Positions 1-9,826 of a DNA stretch of 19,102 nucleotides are shown here, piece by piece. This DNA comes from Bacillota bacterium. Lineage in GTDB: Bacteria > Bacillota > Bacilli > Calditerricolales > Calditerricolaceae. The position numbers and the translations under genes were made by a program. Numbering within the stretch: position 1 is the first letter of the stretch; the number at the start of each line of letters is the position of its first letter. Below the pieces are notes generated by a model. The model did not search any database, was not told the DNA's origin, and worked only from the letters and a program-made list of their open reading frames with translations. Where the stretch lies: positions 1-19,102 of the forward strand of contig PKQU01000014.1 in assembly GCA_017577925.1 (NCBI GenBank), read 5' to 3'.

Positions 1-881
<881 letters not shown>

Positions 882-1012
882 GGGAGCGCCCGCCGCGCAG
901 GCGTAGGCTGCGCCTTCGCGTGGACAAACCGCAAAAGAGACAAACGGCTGGTGGAAGGTATCGGAAGCGATTCTCGGGAGGTCCTGCGGGTACCGCCTTG
1001 TTTCCCCATCGG

Positions 1013-1075
1013 TTCGGGCGCATTCGCGACGTGGTGGAGGGACCGGATGGCCCGTTGTACCTGCTCAAGGGGCAT
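1013..1075 (+). pseudogene. Possible relic of a PQQ-dependent sugar dehydrogenase
   Basis: In the gap between purD and the minus-strand genes one forward frame reads FGRIRDVVEGPDGPLYLLKG. This closely resembles the conserved C-terminal blade of soluble aldose/sorbosone dehydrogenases, where a G-R-[IL]-R-x-V-x-x-G-P-D-G-x-L-Y pattern is typical. The residues on either side show no further family resemblance, and no plausible start or full-length gene exists. It would therefore be a short leftover of a deleted gene. The match is short, was recognised by eye, and could be chance. Confidence 0.3.
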
Positions 1076-1103
1076 CGCGCATTGCCCCACCGTCAGGAGT
1101 TGC

Positions 1104-1292
1104 CTACGTTTCGTCTTTACTGCCGCGACGGCGCAGAGCCGCGCGGCGGGTGTACCACCCGTCGCGGCGCCGGATGCCCATCCACAGGGCGATGGCCAGC
1201 ACGACGGAGAGCCCGACCAAGAGCAGGGAAAACAGGTTGTCGCTCAGCCATTCATAGGCAATCCACTGGTCGAGGCGGCTTTGGGGGACCAA
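1104..1292 (-). CDS. Small single-pass membrane protein
   Basis: This 62-residue protein has one hydrophobic segment at about residues 18-40, followed by a strongly basic tail (RRRDGWYTRRAALRRRG), which predicts a cytoplasmic C-terminus. The start is a TTG preceded by AAGGAGG with an 8-base spacer, a near-perfect ribosome site that supports this being a real gene. The segment before the membrane helix contains E-W-L-S-D. This resembles the E-Y-x-x-D motif of small membrane proteins found in Bacillales, with W in place of Y; that relationship is tentative. It lies 48 bases downstream of the DUF2892 gene on the same strand, so the two are probably cotranscribed. Function unknown. Confidence 0.65.
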   Translation of the reverse strand: MVPQSRLDQWIAYEWLSDNLFSLLLVGLSVVLAIALWMGIRRRDGWYTRRAALRRRGSKDET

Positions 1293-1340
1293 AGGCCTTC
1301 CCTCCTTGTCCGTCAGGAAAAACGAATTCGCCGTAGCGCA

Positions 1341-1580
1341 TTACCCGAACCGACCGCGTTTCATCGCGTTCCGGTCCAGCTCACGTGTGTTGGCCCCCAT
1401 CAAGGCCAACATGGGACACCAACGCGTCAGCCCTTCGGCGATCTTCAGCGCCGAGAGCAGCATCAGCCCGACAGGCGGGCGCGAGAACGGCCGGGACGCC
1501 ATGGCGATGGCCCAGGCCAGCCCGGTAAACCCGGCAACGAGCCGGATCATGGCGTCGAGGGTTCCGACGTTTTTCTTCAC
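1341..1580 (-). CDS. DUF2892 family small membrane protein
   Basis: This 79-residue protein matches the DUF2892 (YgaP-type membrane tail) pattern: K-N-V-G-x-x-D at the N-terminus, a first hydrophobic helix (about residues 8-28), a second (about 36-56) containing GLMLLSALKIAEGLTRWCP, and a short polar tail. The family forms a two-helix membrane hairpin. It occurs alone or fused to rhodanese domains, and its physiological role is not settled. The cysteine in RWCP is commonly conserved. The start is GTG with GGGAGGAGGG six bases upstream. The gene is transcribed away from yerA, and the shared upstream region carries a 21-bp tandem repeat. It is likely the first gene of a two-gene operon with the small membrane protein downstream. 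Confidence 0.85.
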   Translation of the reverse strand: MKKNVGTLDAMIRLVAGFTGLAWAIAMASRPFSRPPVGLMLLSALKIAEGLTRWCPMLALMGANTRELDRNAMKRGRFG

Positions 1581-1608
1581 GGCGCACCCTCCTCCCTGTG
1601 TGTTTCAA

Positions 1609-1650
1609 GTTTAGGATGAGTCGATCCCGGTTTAGTATGAGCCGATCCCG
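1609..1650. repeat. Two tandem copies of a 21-bp repeat
   Basis: Positions 1609-1629 and 1630-1650 are head-to-tail copies of a 21-bp unit that begins GTTTAG and ends CGATCCCG. They differ at only two positions (1615/1636 and 1621/1642). The period equals two helical turns. The copies lie between the DUF2892 gene and yerA, just upstream of the DUF2892 ribosome site, so they could be stacked operator sites or an incidental tandem duplication. Confidence 0.8.
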
Positions 1651-1704
1651 GAAGGCCCAAGCCCTCGTCGGATTGGAAAAATGTTGGAAACAAACACCAG
1701 CCAC

Positions 1705-1774
1705 GCGGGCGGACGCCCGCCGGTATGGTACAATGGGAAGAGACGGAACGATTCGACACGTCGAAACCGTCGAA
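1705..1774 (+). promoter_or_regulatory. Putative yerA promoter and leader dyad
   Basis: A TACAAT hexamer (1729-1734) is a plausible -10 for yerA, but there is no good -35. A 6-bp inverted repeat (GCGGGC at 1705-1710, GCCCGC at 1715-1720) occupies that position instead. Downstream, in the expected leader, is a perfect dyad TTCGAC-AC-GTCGAA (1752-1765) with a third half-site GTCGAA at 1769-1774. The arrangement suggests an operator overlapping the transcript start. No regulator can be named. Confidence 0.35.
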
Positions 1775-1800
1775 CAATACGACAGGACAAGGAGGACGCG

Positions 1801-3579
1801 ATGAAAACGCCCATCCCCCCTCTCACGGCTGAACGTCGGCGCCGCCTGACCGAGGTGGCGATGCGCCGGTGCCCGGCCACCGCGTGGATTCGCGGCGGGC
1901 GCGTCTTCAACGTGTACACCGGCGAACTGCTCCGGGCCGAGGTGGTCCTGTGTGACGACCGCATTGCCTACGTCGGCGAGAAAACGCCGAACGTGAACGA
2001 TGAAACCGCCATCATCGACGCCGACGGCCTCATCCTCGTGCCGGGCTATCTGGAACCTCATGCCCATCCGTTTTTGCTGTACAACCCGTTCGCGTTGGCG
2101 GCGTTCGCCTTGCGCCATGGGACAACGGGGATGGTAAACGACAACCTGTACTTGTTCCACAGGCTCGACGTGGAGGAGCTGGAGGCATTTTGGGACGAGA
2201 CGGCCGAGCTACCGGTGCGCATGTGGTGGTGGGTGCGTCTCGACCCGCAAACCGATTCGCCCCTGCTGCGCCGGCGGTACACGCCGGAGCGGACCGGCCG
2301 CCTGTTGGCCCATCCCGCTGTGTTGCAGGCCGGCGAGCTGACGGCGTGGCCCGACCTTCTTGCCGGCGATGCGGCCCTCGTCGCCGGTGTCGACCGCGCG
2401 CGGGCCCTCGGCAAGCGCGTCGAGGGGCATCACCCCGGGGCGTCCGTCGAGACGCTCAACGCCGTGGCGGCGGCCGGGGTGACGGCGTGCCACGAGGCGA
2501 TCAACGGCGAGGAGGCCCTGCGGCGCCTGCGCCTCGGCCTGTACGCGACGCTGCGTCATTCGTCGATCCGGCCCGACGTGCCAACCCTTGTGCGCGAGCT
2601 CGTCGCCAGTGGCATCGACCTCACCAGCCGTCTCATGCTGACCACCGACGGCTCGCCGCCCCCCTTTTTGCGGGAAGGATTTCTGGACGCCGTGTTGCGC
2701 GAGGCTTTGGCCGCCGGCCTGCCACCGTTGGCCGCCTACCGCGCTGCGACACTCAACGTCGCCGTCTACTACGGGCTGGACGGTGACATCGGCGGCATCG
2801 CCCCGGGACGCGTTGCCGACATCAACTTTTTGGAGGACCTGGCCAACCCCACCCCGGTGCACGTGATGAGCGGCGGCCGCTTACGCGTGCAAGACGGCCG
2901 GCTGGTTGACGCGCCACCGTCCCTCGATTGGTCGCGCTACCCGGCGCTCTGCCGATATGCGCCCCGCGTGGCGCCGGCTGACCCGGACTGGTTCCGCGTG
3001 ATCGATCCGGGCTTCCCGTTTCCGGTGATGGAACTGGTGAACGCCGTGATCACACGGGTGAGTCGTGATGTTCCCGCCGTTCGGGACGGCGAGGTGGTGC
3101 CCGATCCGGATCGCGGAGAACTGCATGCGGCGTTGCTTAGCGCAGACGGGCATTGGGTGACGACGGGCATTGTCCGTGGCTTTGGCCTCTTTGACGCCTT
3201 GGCCAGTTCCTTTTCCGGTTCCGGTGACCTGATGGTGCTGGGGCGCGATCGGAAGGCCATGGCCCGCGCCGTGGATGCCGTGTGCGAAATGGGCGGAGGC
3301 ATTGTGCTTGTCGACGGCGGGCGGGAGGTGTACCGCCTCCCGCTTCCCCTCGGCGGATGCATGAGCGATCTGCCGATGGACGAGCTGATGGAGCGGACCG
3401 AACAGCTGGTGACCCTGCTGCGTCAGCGCGGGTATGGCCATACCGATCCGCTGTATTCGCTGTTTTTCTTTTCCTCGACGCATTTGCCGGCGCTTCGCTT
3501 TACGCCCGACGGTCTTTATGACGTGAAGCAAAAGCGCATGCTCGTTCCCTCCCGTCTGTTGGAGCACGGGCAAAGGTGA
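1801..3579 (+). CDS. yerA: Adenine deaminase-like amidohydrolase (YerA type)
   Basis: The protein has 592 residues, matching the ~580 of B. subtilis YerA, and an open frame upstream is ignored because ATG 1801 has AAGGAGG five bases before it. It belongs to the metal-dependent amidohydrolases related to adenine deaminase. Seen: the N-terminal beta domain, the metal-binding PGYLEPHAHP (His87, His89), EGHHPGAS (His210/211), ACHEAING (His231, Glu232), HSSIRPDV and LTTDGSPPPF (Asp283), then a C-terminal domain with GGGIVLVDGG and STHLPALRFTPDGL. Authentic adenine deaminases usually carry a TDD-type motif where this protein has TDGS. The substrate may therefore differ; YerA proteins are only putatively adenine deaminases. 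It follows purD and precedes yerB as in Bacillus. Confidence 0.9.
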   Translation: MKTPIPPLTAERRRRLTEVAMRRCPATAWIRGGRVFNVYTGELLRAEVVLCDDRIAYVGEKTPNVNDETAIIDADGLILVPGYLEPHAHPFLLYNPFALAAFALRHGTTGMVNDNLYLFHRLDVEELEAFWDETAELPVRMWWWVRLDPQTDSPLLRRRYTPERTGRLLAHPAVLQAGELTAWPDLLAGDAALVAGVDRARALGKRVEGHHPGASVETLNAVAAAGVTACHEAINGEEALRRLRLGLYATLRHSSIRPDVPTLVRELVASGIDLTSRLMLTTDGSPPPFLREGFLDAVLREALAAGLPPLAAYRAATLNVAVYYGLDGDIGGIAPGRVADINFLEDLANPTPVHVMSGGRLRVQDGRLVDAPPSLDWSRYPALCRYAPRVAPADPDWFRVIDPGFPFPVMELVNAVITRVSRDVPAVRDGEVVPDPDRGELHAALLSADGHWVTTGIVRGFGLFDALASSFSGSGDLMVLGRDRKAMARAVDAVCEMGGGIVLVDGGREVYRLPLPLGGCMSDLPMDELMERTEQLVTLLRQRGYGHTDPLYSLFFFSSTHLPALRFTPDGLYDVKQKRMLVPSRLLEHGQR

Positions 3580-3717
3580 GGGCCAGAAGTCCTTCAGTGC
3601 CTTTCCCGTGTCAACCTCTGTTTTGTACGTGTACCTGGAACAAAAGAGCAGGAATTGGATTCCGGTCACGCGAACAGAAAAAGGGACAACCCCATCGTAG
3701 GAGAAGAGGGAGACCGC

Positions 3718-4749
3718 ATGCGCAAAGGGATCGTTGTCGCGCTGATGATCACGCTCGCTCTTCTGGCCGGCGGGTGCCGCGACGAAACAAAATCGGTGCC
3801 GGAACCGTCACCGCAGGCGCCCAGCGAGACGGAAACGCCGGGGGCGGAAGGGCCGACGGTCGTGGCGCCGCTGACGGGGCAGGTGACGGCCGTGCCCGCC
3901 GAGCACCGCGCGATTATGGTCATGATCAACAACGCCCCGAAGGCCCGCCCCCAGTCGGGTCTCGACAAGGCGGACATCGTCTACGAGGTGTTGGCGGAAG
4001 GGGACATCACCCGCTTTGCTGCCATCTACCACAGCCAGGCGCCCGAGGTGATCGGGCCGGTACGCAGCATCCGGCCGTATTATGTCGAGCTGGGGGAAGG
4101 GTTTGACGCCGTCATGGTGCACGCCGGAGGCAGCCCCGATGCGCTGGCGCTGTTGCGGGAAGGGGGGTACGCCCACCTGGATGAAATCCACAATCCCCGC
4201 TATTTCTGGCGGGACCCGTCGCGGAAAGCCCCGCACAACCTGTATACCGACCTGACAAGCATTCGCCGGGCCATGGCCGACAAGGGGTATGCCGACGTTG
4301 GCAAGCTGCCGCGCCTGCCCTTCGTGGACGACCCGCGCCAGAACCCGGTCGGGGCGCCGGCACGGAAGGTGGAGATTCGCTATGCGGCGACGTACCGCTG
4401 CGGATACGAATACGATGCCGCTCGCCAGGTGTACAGGCGCCTGACGCAGGGGAAGCTGCACCGCGACCGCACAACCGGCGAGATGCTCACGGCGGTGAAC
4501 GTGATCGTCCTCGAAGCCCAGCACCGCGTGCTGGACGCCGCTGGGCGGCGTGAAATCGACCTTGCGGGACCCGGCCGCGCCTACGTGTTTCAGCGTGGGG
4601 TGATGCGGACGGGTACGTGGGAGCGGGCGAACGGCGTGTTACGCGTGTATGGGGAAGACGGAACGGAGATTCCGCTCTATCCCGGAAACACCTGGGTGAA
4701 CATCGTCCCCACGAACCCGGGTTTGACAGCCAGTGTTCGTTACGAGTAA
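3718..4749 (+). CDS. yerB: DUF3048 lipoprotein (YerB family)
   Basis: The 343-residue exported lipoprotein has a basic start, a hydrophobic stretch to residue 19, and a lipobox-like AGGC with Cys20 as the predicted lipidated residue. A Glu/Pro/Ser-rich linker follows (about 21-50). The rest matches DUF3048: RAIMVMINNAPKARPQSG, EVIGPVRSIRPYYVEL, PHNLYTDLTSIRRAM, and the C-terminal DUF3048_C portion ending with IPLYPGNTWVNIVP. B. subtilis YerB has a similar length and position. The biochemical function of the family is unknown; the protein should be anchored outside the cytoplasmic membrane. GGGAG lies five bases before ATG 3718. The gene is 138 bases after yerA without an obvious terminator, so cotranscription is possible. 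Confidence 0.92.
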   Translation: MRKGIVVALMITLALLAGGCRDETKSVPEPSPQAPSETETPGAEGPTVVAPLTGQVTAVPAEHRAIMVMINNAPKARPQSGLDKADIVYEVLAEGDITRFAAIYHSQAPEVIGPVRSIRPYYVELGEGFDAVMVHAGGSPDALALLREGGYAHLDEIHNPRYFWRDPSRKAPHNLYTDLTSIRRAMADKGYADVGKLPRLPFVDDPRQNPVGAPARKVEIRYAATYRCGYEYDAARQVYRRLTQGKLHRDRTTGEMLTAVNVIVLEAQHRVLDAAGRREIDLAGPGRAYVFQRGVMRTGTWERANGVLRVYGEDGTEIPLYPGNTWVNIVPTNPGLTASVRYE

Positions 4750-4752
4750 ACT
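4723..4752 (+). promoter_or_regulatory. Putative sigma-A promoter for yerC
   Basis: A consensus TTGACA (4723-4728) is followed after 18 bases by TAAACT (4747-4752), whose first bases are the yerB stop codon. It sits about 75 bases before the yerC start, so yerC can probably be expressed independently of yerB. Confidence 0.5.
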
Positions 4753-4828
4753 ATCGTTCGGACGAGTTTTTCGTACGGTGATGTTCTGCAGTCGAAACGT
4801 ACGGGAACCGGGGGAAGGAGTGAACGGA

Positions 4829-5185
4829 ATGCCCCTGGAAAAGTTGAAGCGCCGCGAAGTGGATCAATTGTTTGAAGCCATCCTGACCCTGCGGACCGTA
4901 GAGGAGTGCTACCGGTTTTTTGACGATCTGTGCACGGTAAACGAGATTCACTCGCTAGCGCAGCGGCTGGAAGTGGCGCGCATGTTGCGAAAGGGTTATA
5001 CGTACAGCCAGATTGAGATGGAGACGGGCGCCAGCACGGCGACCATTTCGCGCGTCAAGCGCTGCCTCAACTACGGAAACGATGGATACGAAATGGTGTT
5101 GGCGCGACTGGAGGAAGCAAGAGGGGTGGAAGGGCGCGCGTCTTCGGAAACAGCGCCCCCGTCCCGTGACGGAGGGGACGCGTAA
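4829..5185 (+). CDS. yerC: YerC-type TrpR-like DNA-binding protein
   Basis: The protein has 118 residues from ATG 4829, which has GGAAGGAG eight bases upstream; a longer reading frame starting inside yerB is not used. It is almost colinear with B. subtilis YerC: LDQLFEAIL-type start, EECYRFFDDLCTVNEI, SLAQRLEVARMLRKGYTY, then the helix-turn-helix YSQIEMETGASTATISRVKR (about residues 57-77) and CLNYGNDGYEMVL. This is the YerC/YecD branch of the Trp repressor fold. The residues after about 95 (EARGVEGRASSETAPPSRDG) are a low-complexity polar tail. The gene is followed at once by a strong terminator, so it ends its transcription unit. The effector and target genes cannot be read from the sequence. 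Confidence 0.94.
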   Translation: MPLEKLKRREVDQLFEAILTLRTVEECYRFFDDLCTVNEIHSLAQRLEVARMLRKGYTYSQIEMETGASTATISRVKRCLNYGNDGYEMVLARLEEARGVEGRASSETAPPSRDGGDA

Positions 5186-5229
5186 AACCGACGCCTAGGC
5201 CACGGTGTGGTCTAGGCGGTTTTGTTTTT
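5184..5229 (+). terminator. Rho-independent terminator after yerC
   Basis: An 11-bp stem (GCCTAGGCCAC at 5193-5203 with GTGGTCTAGGC at 5207-5217, one G-U pair, loop GGT) is flanked by AAAACC and GGTTTT, which can extend pairing. T-rich sequence follows (5220-5229). It begins within the yerC stop codon. Confidence 0.92.
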
Positions 5230-5252
5230 CGATCGTGTCCGGTGATCAGCAA

Positions 5253-5283
5253 GGCCGCGCACCGTACGCGGCCACATTTTTTT
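5253..5283 (+). terminator. Second terminator-like hairpin in tandem
   Basis: GGCCGCG (5253-5259) pairs with CGCGGCC (5267-5273) around a 7-base loop, and after ACA come seven T (5277-5283). It lies 24 bases past the yerC terminator and may be a back-up terminator or an attenuator in the niaP leader. Confidence 0.6.
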
Positions 5284-5390
5284 GTGCAGGGACAGGAGAG
5301 CAGGAACCGGCGCCCGCCGCTGTGCATAGGGTGGAATACGCCCTGTTGGGATGCCGGATGGGGCGAGTGAACCGGGGAAGGTGAGAACGG

Positions 5391-6626
5391 ATGGGGGGAC
5401 AGACCGCGCGGAAGTCCCGCCCGCTTTCCTGGCGTCTTTTGGGACTGTGTGGGGTTGGCCTGCTTTTTGACGCCATGGAAGTGGGGATGTTGGCGTTCAT
5501 CTTCGCCGCGTTAGCCGAGGACTGGGGACTGGCGCCCAACATTACCGGTCTGTTGGGGAGCGTCAATTTTATCGGTATGGCCGTTGGGGCCGCCTTAGCC
5601 GGATTATTGGCGGACCGCTTCGGCCGCCGGCGGCTCTTCGTCTGGACGCTCATGCTGTACAGCTTGGCCACGGGTGCCAGTGCCTTGGCCGGAACCGTCG
5701 CCGTCTTGCTTGTGCTGCGCGTTCTGGCCGGCATGGGATTGGGCGGTGAATTGCCGGTCGCCACCACCTATGTGTTGGAATCGGCGCCGGAATCTTCGCG
5801 CGGCCGTGCAGTGGTGTACCTGAACAGCTTCTGGGCCGTCGGCATGCTGGTGGCCGCCTTTGTTTCGTATTTCATCATTCCTGCGTTCGGGTGGCAGGCC
5901 GGCTTTTTGATCGGGGCCCTTCCGGCGCTGTATGCGGTTTACCTGCGCCGACGGCTACCGGAGACGCCGGCGTTCCGGCGACAGGCGGTACGCCCATCGT
6001 TGTTTGGGCAGGTCAGCAGGCTGTGGGGGACGGAATTCCGGCGGCAGACGGCGGTGCTATGGCTGCTGTGGTTTGCAGCCAACTTTTCCTATTACGGCAT
6101 GTTCCTGTGGCTGCCCTCGGTGATGGTGCTCAAGGGCTACACCCTCGTGCGCAGCTTTGCATACGTGCTCATCATGACGTTGACGCAAATCCCCGGCTAC
6201 CTCAGTGCCGCCTACCTGGTGGAACGGTGGGGGCGCAAACCGACGGTGGTGGCCTATCTTCTTCTGGCGGCGCTGTCCGCCCTGGGGTTCGGGCTATCCG
6301 ACTCGCTGGGGATGCTGCTGGCCTTTGGCCTGGCCCTATCGTTTTTCAACCTCGGCGCTTGGGGTGCCATTTACGCGTACACGTCCGAGCAGTACCCGGT
6401 GCGCATTCGCGCCACGGGAACGGGCTGGGCGGCCGGATTCGGCCGGTTGGGCAGCATCGCGGCGCCCTACCTGGTGGGGCTGGCTATCGGCGCGGGCGTG
6501 GGGTTCGCGTGGATATTCGGTGCGTTTTTTGCCGTGATGGTGCTGGGCGCGCTAGTGGTGGCCGGCTTTGGCCGGGAAAGCCGTCCGGTGAACGCGGTAA
6601 AATCCGGGCGCCGGCCGCCATGGTGA
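5391..6626 (+). CDS. niaP: MFS transporter, NiaP (nicotinate permease) type
   Basis: This 411-residue polytopic membrane protein has about 12 hydrophobic segments. It strongly resembles B. subtilis NiaP (YceI): GLLFDAMEVGMLAFIFAAL near the N-terminus, GSVNFIGMAVGA, the MFS loop LADRFGRRR (about residues 73-81), RVLAGMGLGGELPVATTYV, NSFWAVGMLVAAFVSYFIIP, NFSYYGMFLWLPSVMVLKG and LGAWGAIYAYTSEQYPVRIR. By homology it imports nicotinate or a related small carboxylate; related proteins carry other substrates, so specificity is inferred. GGAAGGTGA precedes ATG 5391. The gene has terminators on both sides and is a single transcription unit. No clear sigma-A promoter was found in 5284-5390. It occupies the position where B. 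subtilis has yerD. Confidence 0.85.
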   Translation: MGGQTARKSRPLSWRLLGLCGVGLLFDAMEVGMLAFIFAALAEDWGLAPNITGLLGSVNFIGMAVGAALAGLLADRFGRRRLFVWTLMLYSLATGASALAGTVAVLLVLRVLAGMGLGGELPVATTYVLESAPESSRGRAVVYLNSFWAVGMLVAAFVSYFIIPAFGWQAGFLIGALPALYAVYLRRRLPETPAFRRQAVRPSLFGQVSRLWGTEFRRQTAVLWLLWFAANFSYYGMFLWLPSVMVLKGYTLVRSFAYVLIMTLTQIPGYLSAAYLVERWGRKPTVVAYLLLAALSALGFGLSDSLGMLLAFGLALSFFNLGAWGAIYAYTSEQYPVRIRATGTGWAAGFGRLGSIAAPYLVGLAIGAGVGFAWIFGAFFAVMVLGALVVAGFGRESRPVNAVKSGRRPPW

Positions 6627-6633
6627 CCGGCAG

Positions 6634-6661
6634 GGTCCGCTTCGCGCGGACCGCTTTTTTT
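6634..6661 (+). terminator. Rho-independent terminator after niaP
   Basis: GGTCCGC (6634-6640) pairs with GCGGACC (6646-6652) around the loop TTCGC, followed by GC and seven T (6655-6661). It starts 8 bases after the niaP stop. Confidence 0.93.
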
Positions 6662-6685
6662 GTGTGGCCGAACAGCGGCTTGTCG

Positions 6686-6713
6686 TTGCGAAATCGGTGC
6701 GGGATGGTAGAAT
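6686..6713 (+). promoter_or_regulatory. Promoter of the pcrB-pcrA-ligA-camS operon
   Basis: TTGCGA (6686-6691), a 16-base spacer and TAGAAT (6708-6713) preceded by TGG (extended -10) form a good vegetative promoter, placed between the niaP terminator and the pcrB ribosome site. Confidence 0.65.
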
Positions 6714-6741
6714 AACCGTAGCGCAAAAGGAGGAACGAATC

Positions 6742-7449
6742 ATGGATGTGGGCGCGTGGCGGCACGTGTTCAAGCTGGATCCGAACAAGCCGCTGTCGGA
6801 TGATGCGCTGGAAGCGGTGTGCGAGTCGGGTACCGACGCCATCGTCATCGGCGGCACCGACGGCGTCACCTTCGACAATACGGTGGAGCTACTGGCCCGT
6901 GTGCGGCGCTACGCTGTCCCGTGTGTGCAAGAAATCTCTTCGCTGGATGCGGTGGTGCCCGGCTTTGACGGCTACCTTGTGCCCCTCGTGCTTAATGCGG
7001 GGGACCCCGATTGGCTCTTGCGTCCGCACATGGAGGCCATTCGCCGCCTGGGCCGTCTCATTCGGTGGGATGAGCTGGTTGTGGAAGGGTACATCGTGCT
7101 CAATCCGGAGGCGAAGGTGGCGCGCCTGACGCGAAGCGACGCTTCCCTGGACGTGGAAACGGCGGCGGCCTATGCCGTGCTGGCGGAACGGCTCTTGTCG
7201 CTTCCGGTGGTGTACATCGAATACAGCGGGACGCGCGGAGACGTGAACCTGGTGCGGGAGGTGCGCCGCGTGTTGACGCGCGCCCGCCTCTTTTACGGCG
7301 GCGGTGTGGACGGCCCCGAAGTGGCGCGGGCGATGGCCCGCGTGGCCGATACGGTTGTCGTCGGCAACGCGGTGTACGCGAAACTTGAGGGGGCGCTGGC
7401 GACGGTGGCGGCGGTCAAGGAAACCCCAGTGAACACCGTAGATGCATAA
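6742..7449 (+). CDS. pcrB: Heptaprenylglyceryl phosphate synthase
   Basis: The protein has 235 residues from ATG 6742, which has AAAAGGAGG eight bases upstream. PcrB is a TIM-barrel prenyltransferase that joins sn-glycerol-1-phosphate to heptaprenyl diphosphate, making an archaeal-type ether lipid precursor. Seen: WRHVFKLDPNKP near the start (conserved Lys11, Asp13), IVIGGTDGVTFDN, YIEYSGTRGDV, LFYGGGVDG and DTVVVGNAVY; the last three form the phosphate- and glycerol-phosphate-binding loops typical of PcrB/GGGPS. Length matches the family (~228). It heads the conserved pcrB-pcrA-ligA-camS operon. Chain-length preference is inferred from Bacillales homologues and not from residues seen here. 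Confidence 0.95.
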   Translation: MDVGAWRHVFKLDPNKPLSDDALEAVCESGTDAIVIGGTDGVTFDNTVELLARVRRYAVPCVQEISSLDAVVPGFDGYLVPLVLNAGDPDWLLRPHMEAIRRLGRLIRWDELVVEGYIVLNPEAKVARLTRSDASLDVETAAAYAVLAERLLSLPVVYIEYSGTRGDVNLVREVRRVLTRARLFYGGGVDGPEVARAMARVADTVVVGNAVYAKLEGALATVAAVKETPVNTVDA

Positions 7450-7548
7450 GGCCGGACATTCGGGGCTCGGTTGCCCCAATGGGTTTGTACGGACACAGCG
7501 GAGGGGCCCGAAGCGGCCACAGGGGAAACCAGAAGTGGGCGGAAGGTG

Positions 7549-9792
<2,244 letters not shown>

Positions 9793-9826
9793 CCGGAGCA
9801 TGTTTGAGGGGAAAGGAGGCGCGGGC

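Noticed and set aside
1069..1088. GGGGCA/TGCCCC hairpin between purD and the small membrane gene
   Set aside because: The stem is 6 bp with an 8-base loop and no T-run on either strand, so it is not called a terminator.
7462..7477. GGGGC/GCCCC hairpin between pcrB and pcrA
   Set aside because: Short stem without a T-tract; pcrB-pcrA is expected to be cotranscribed.
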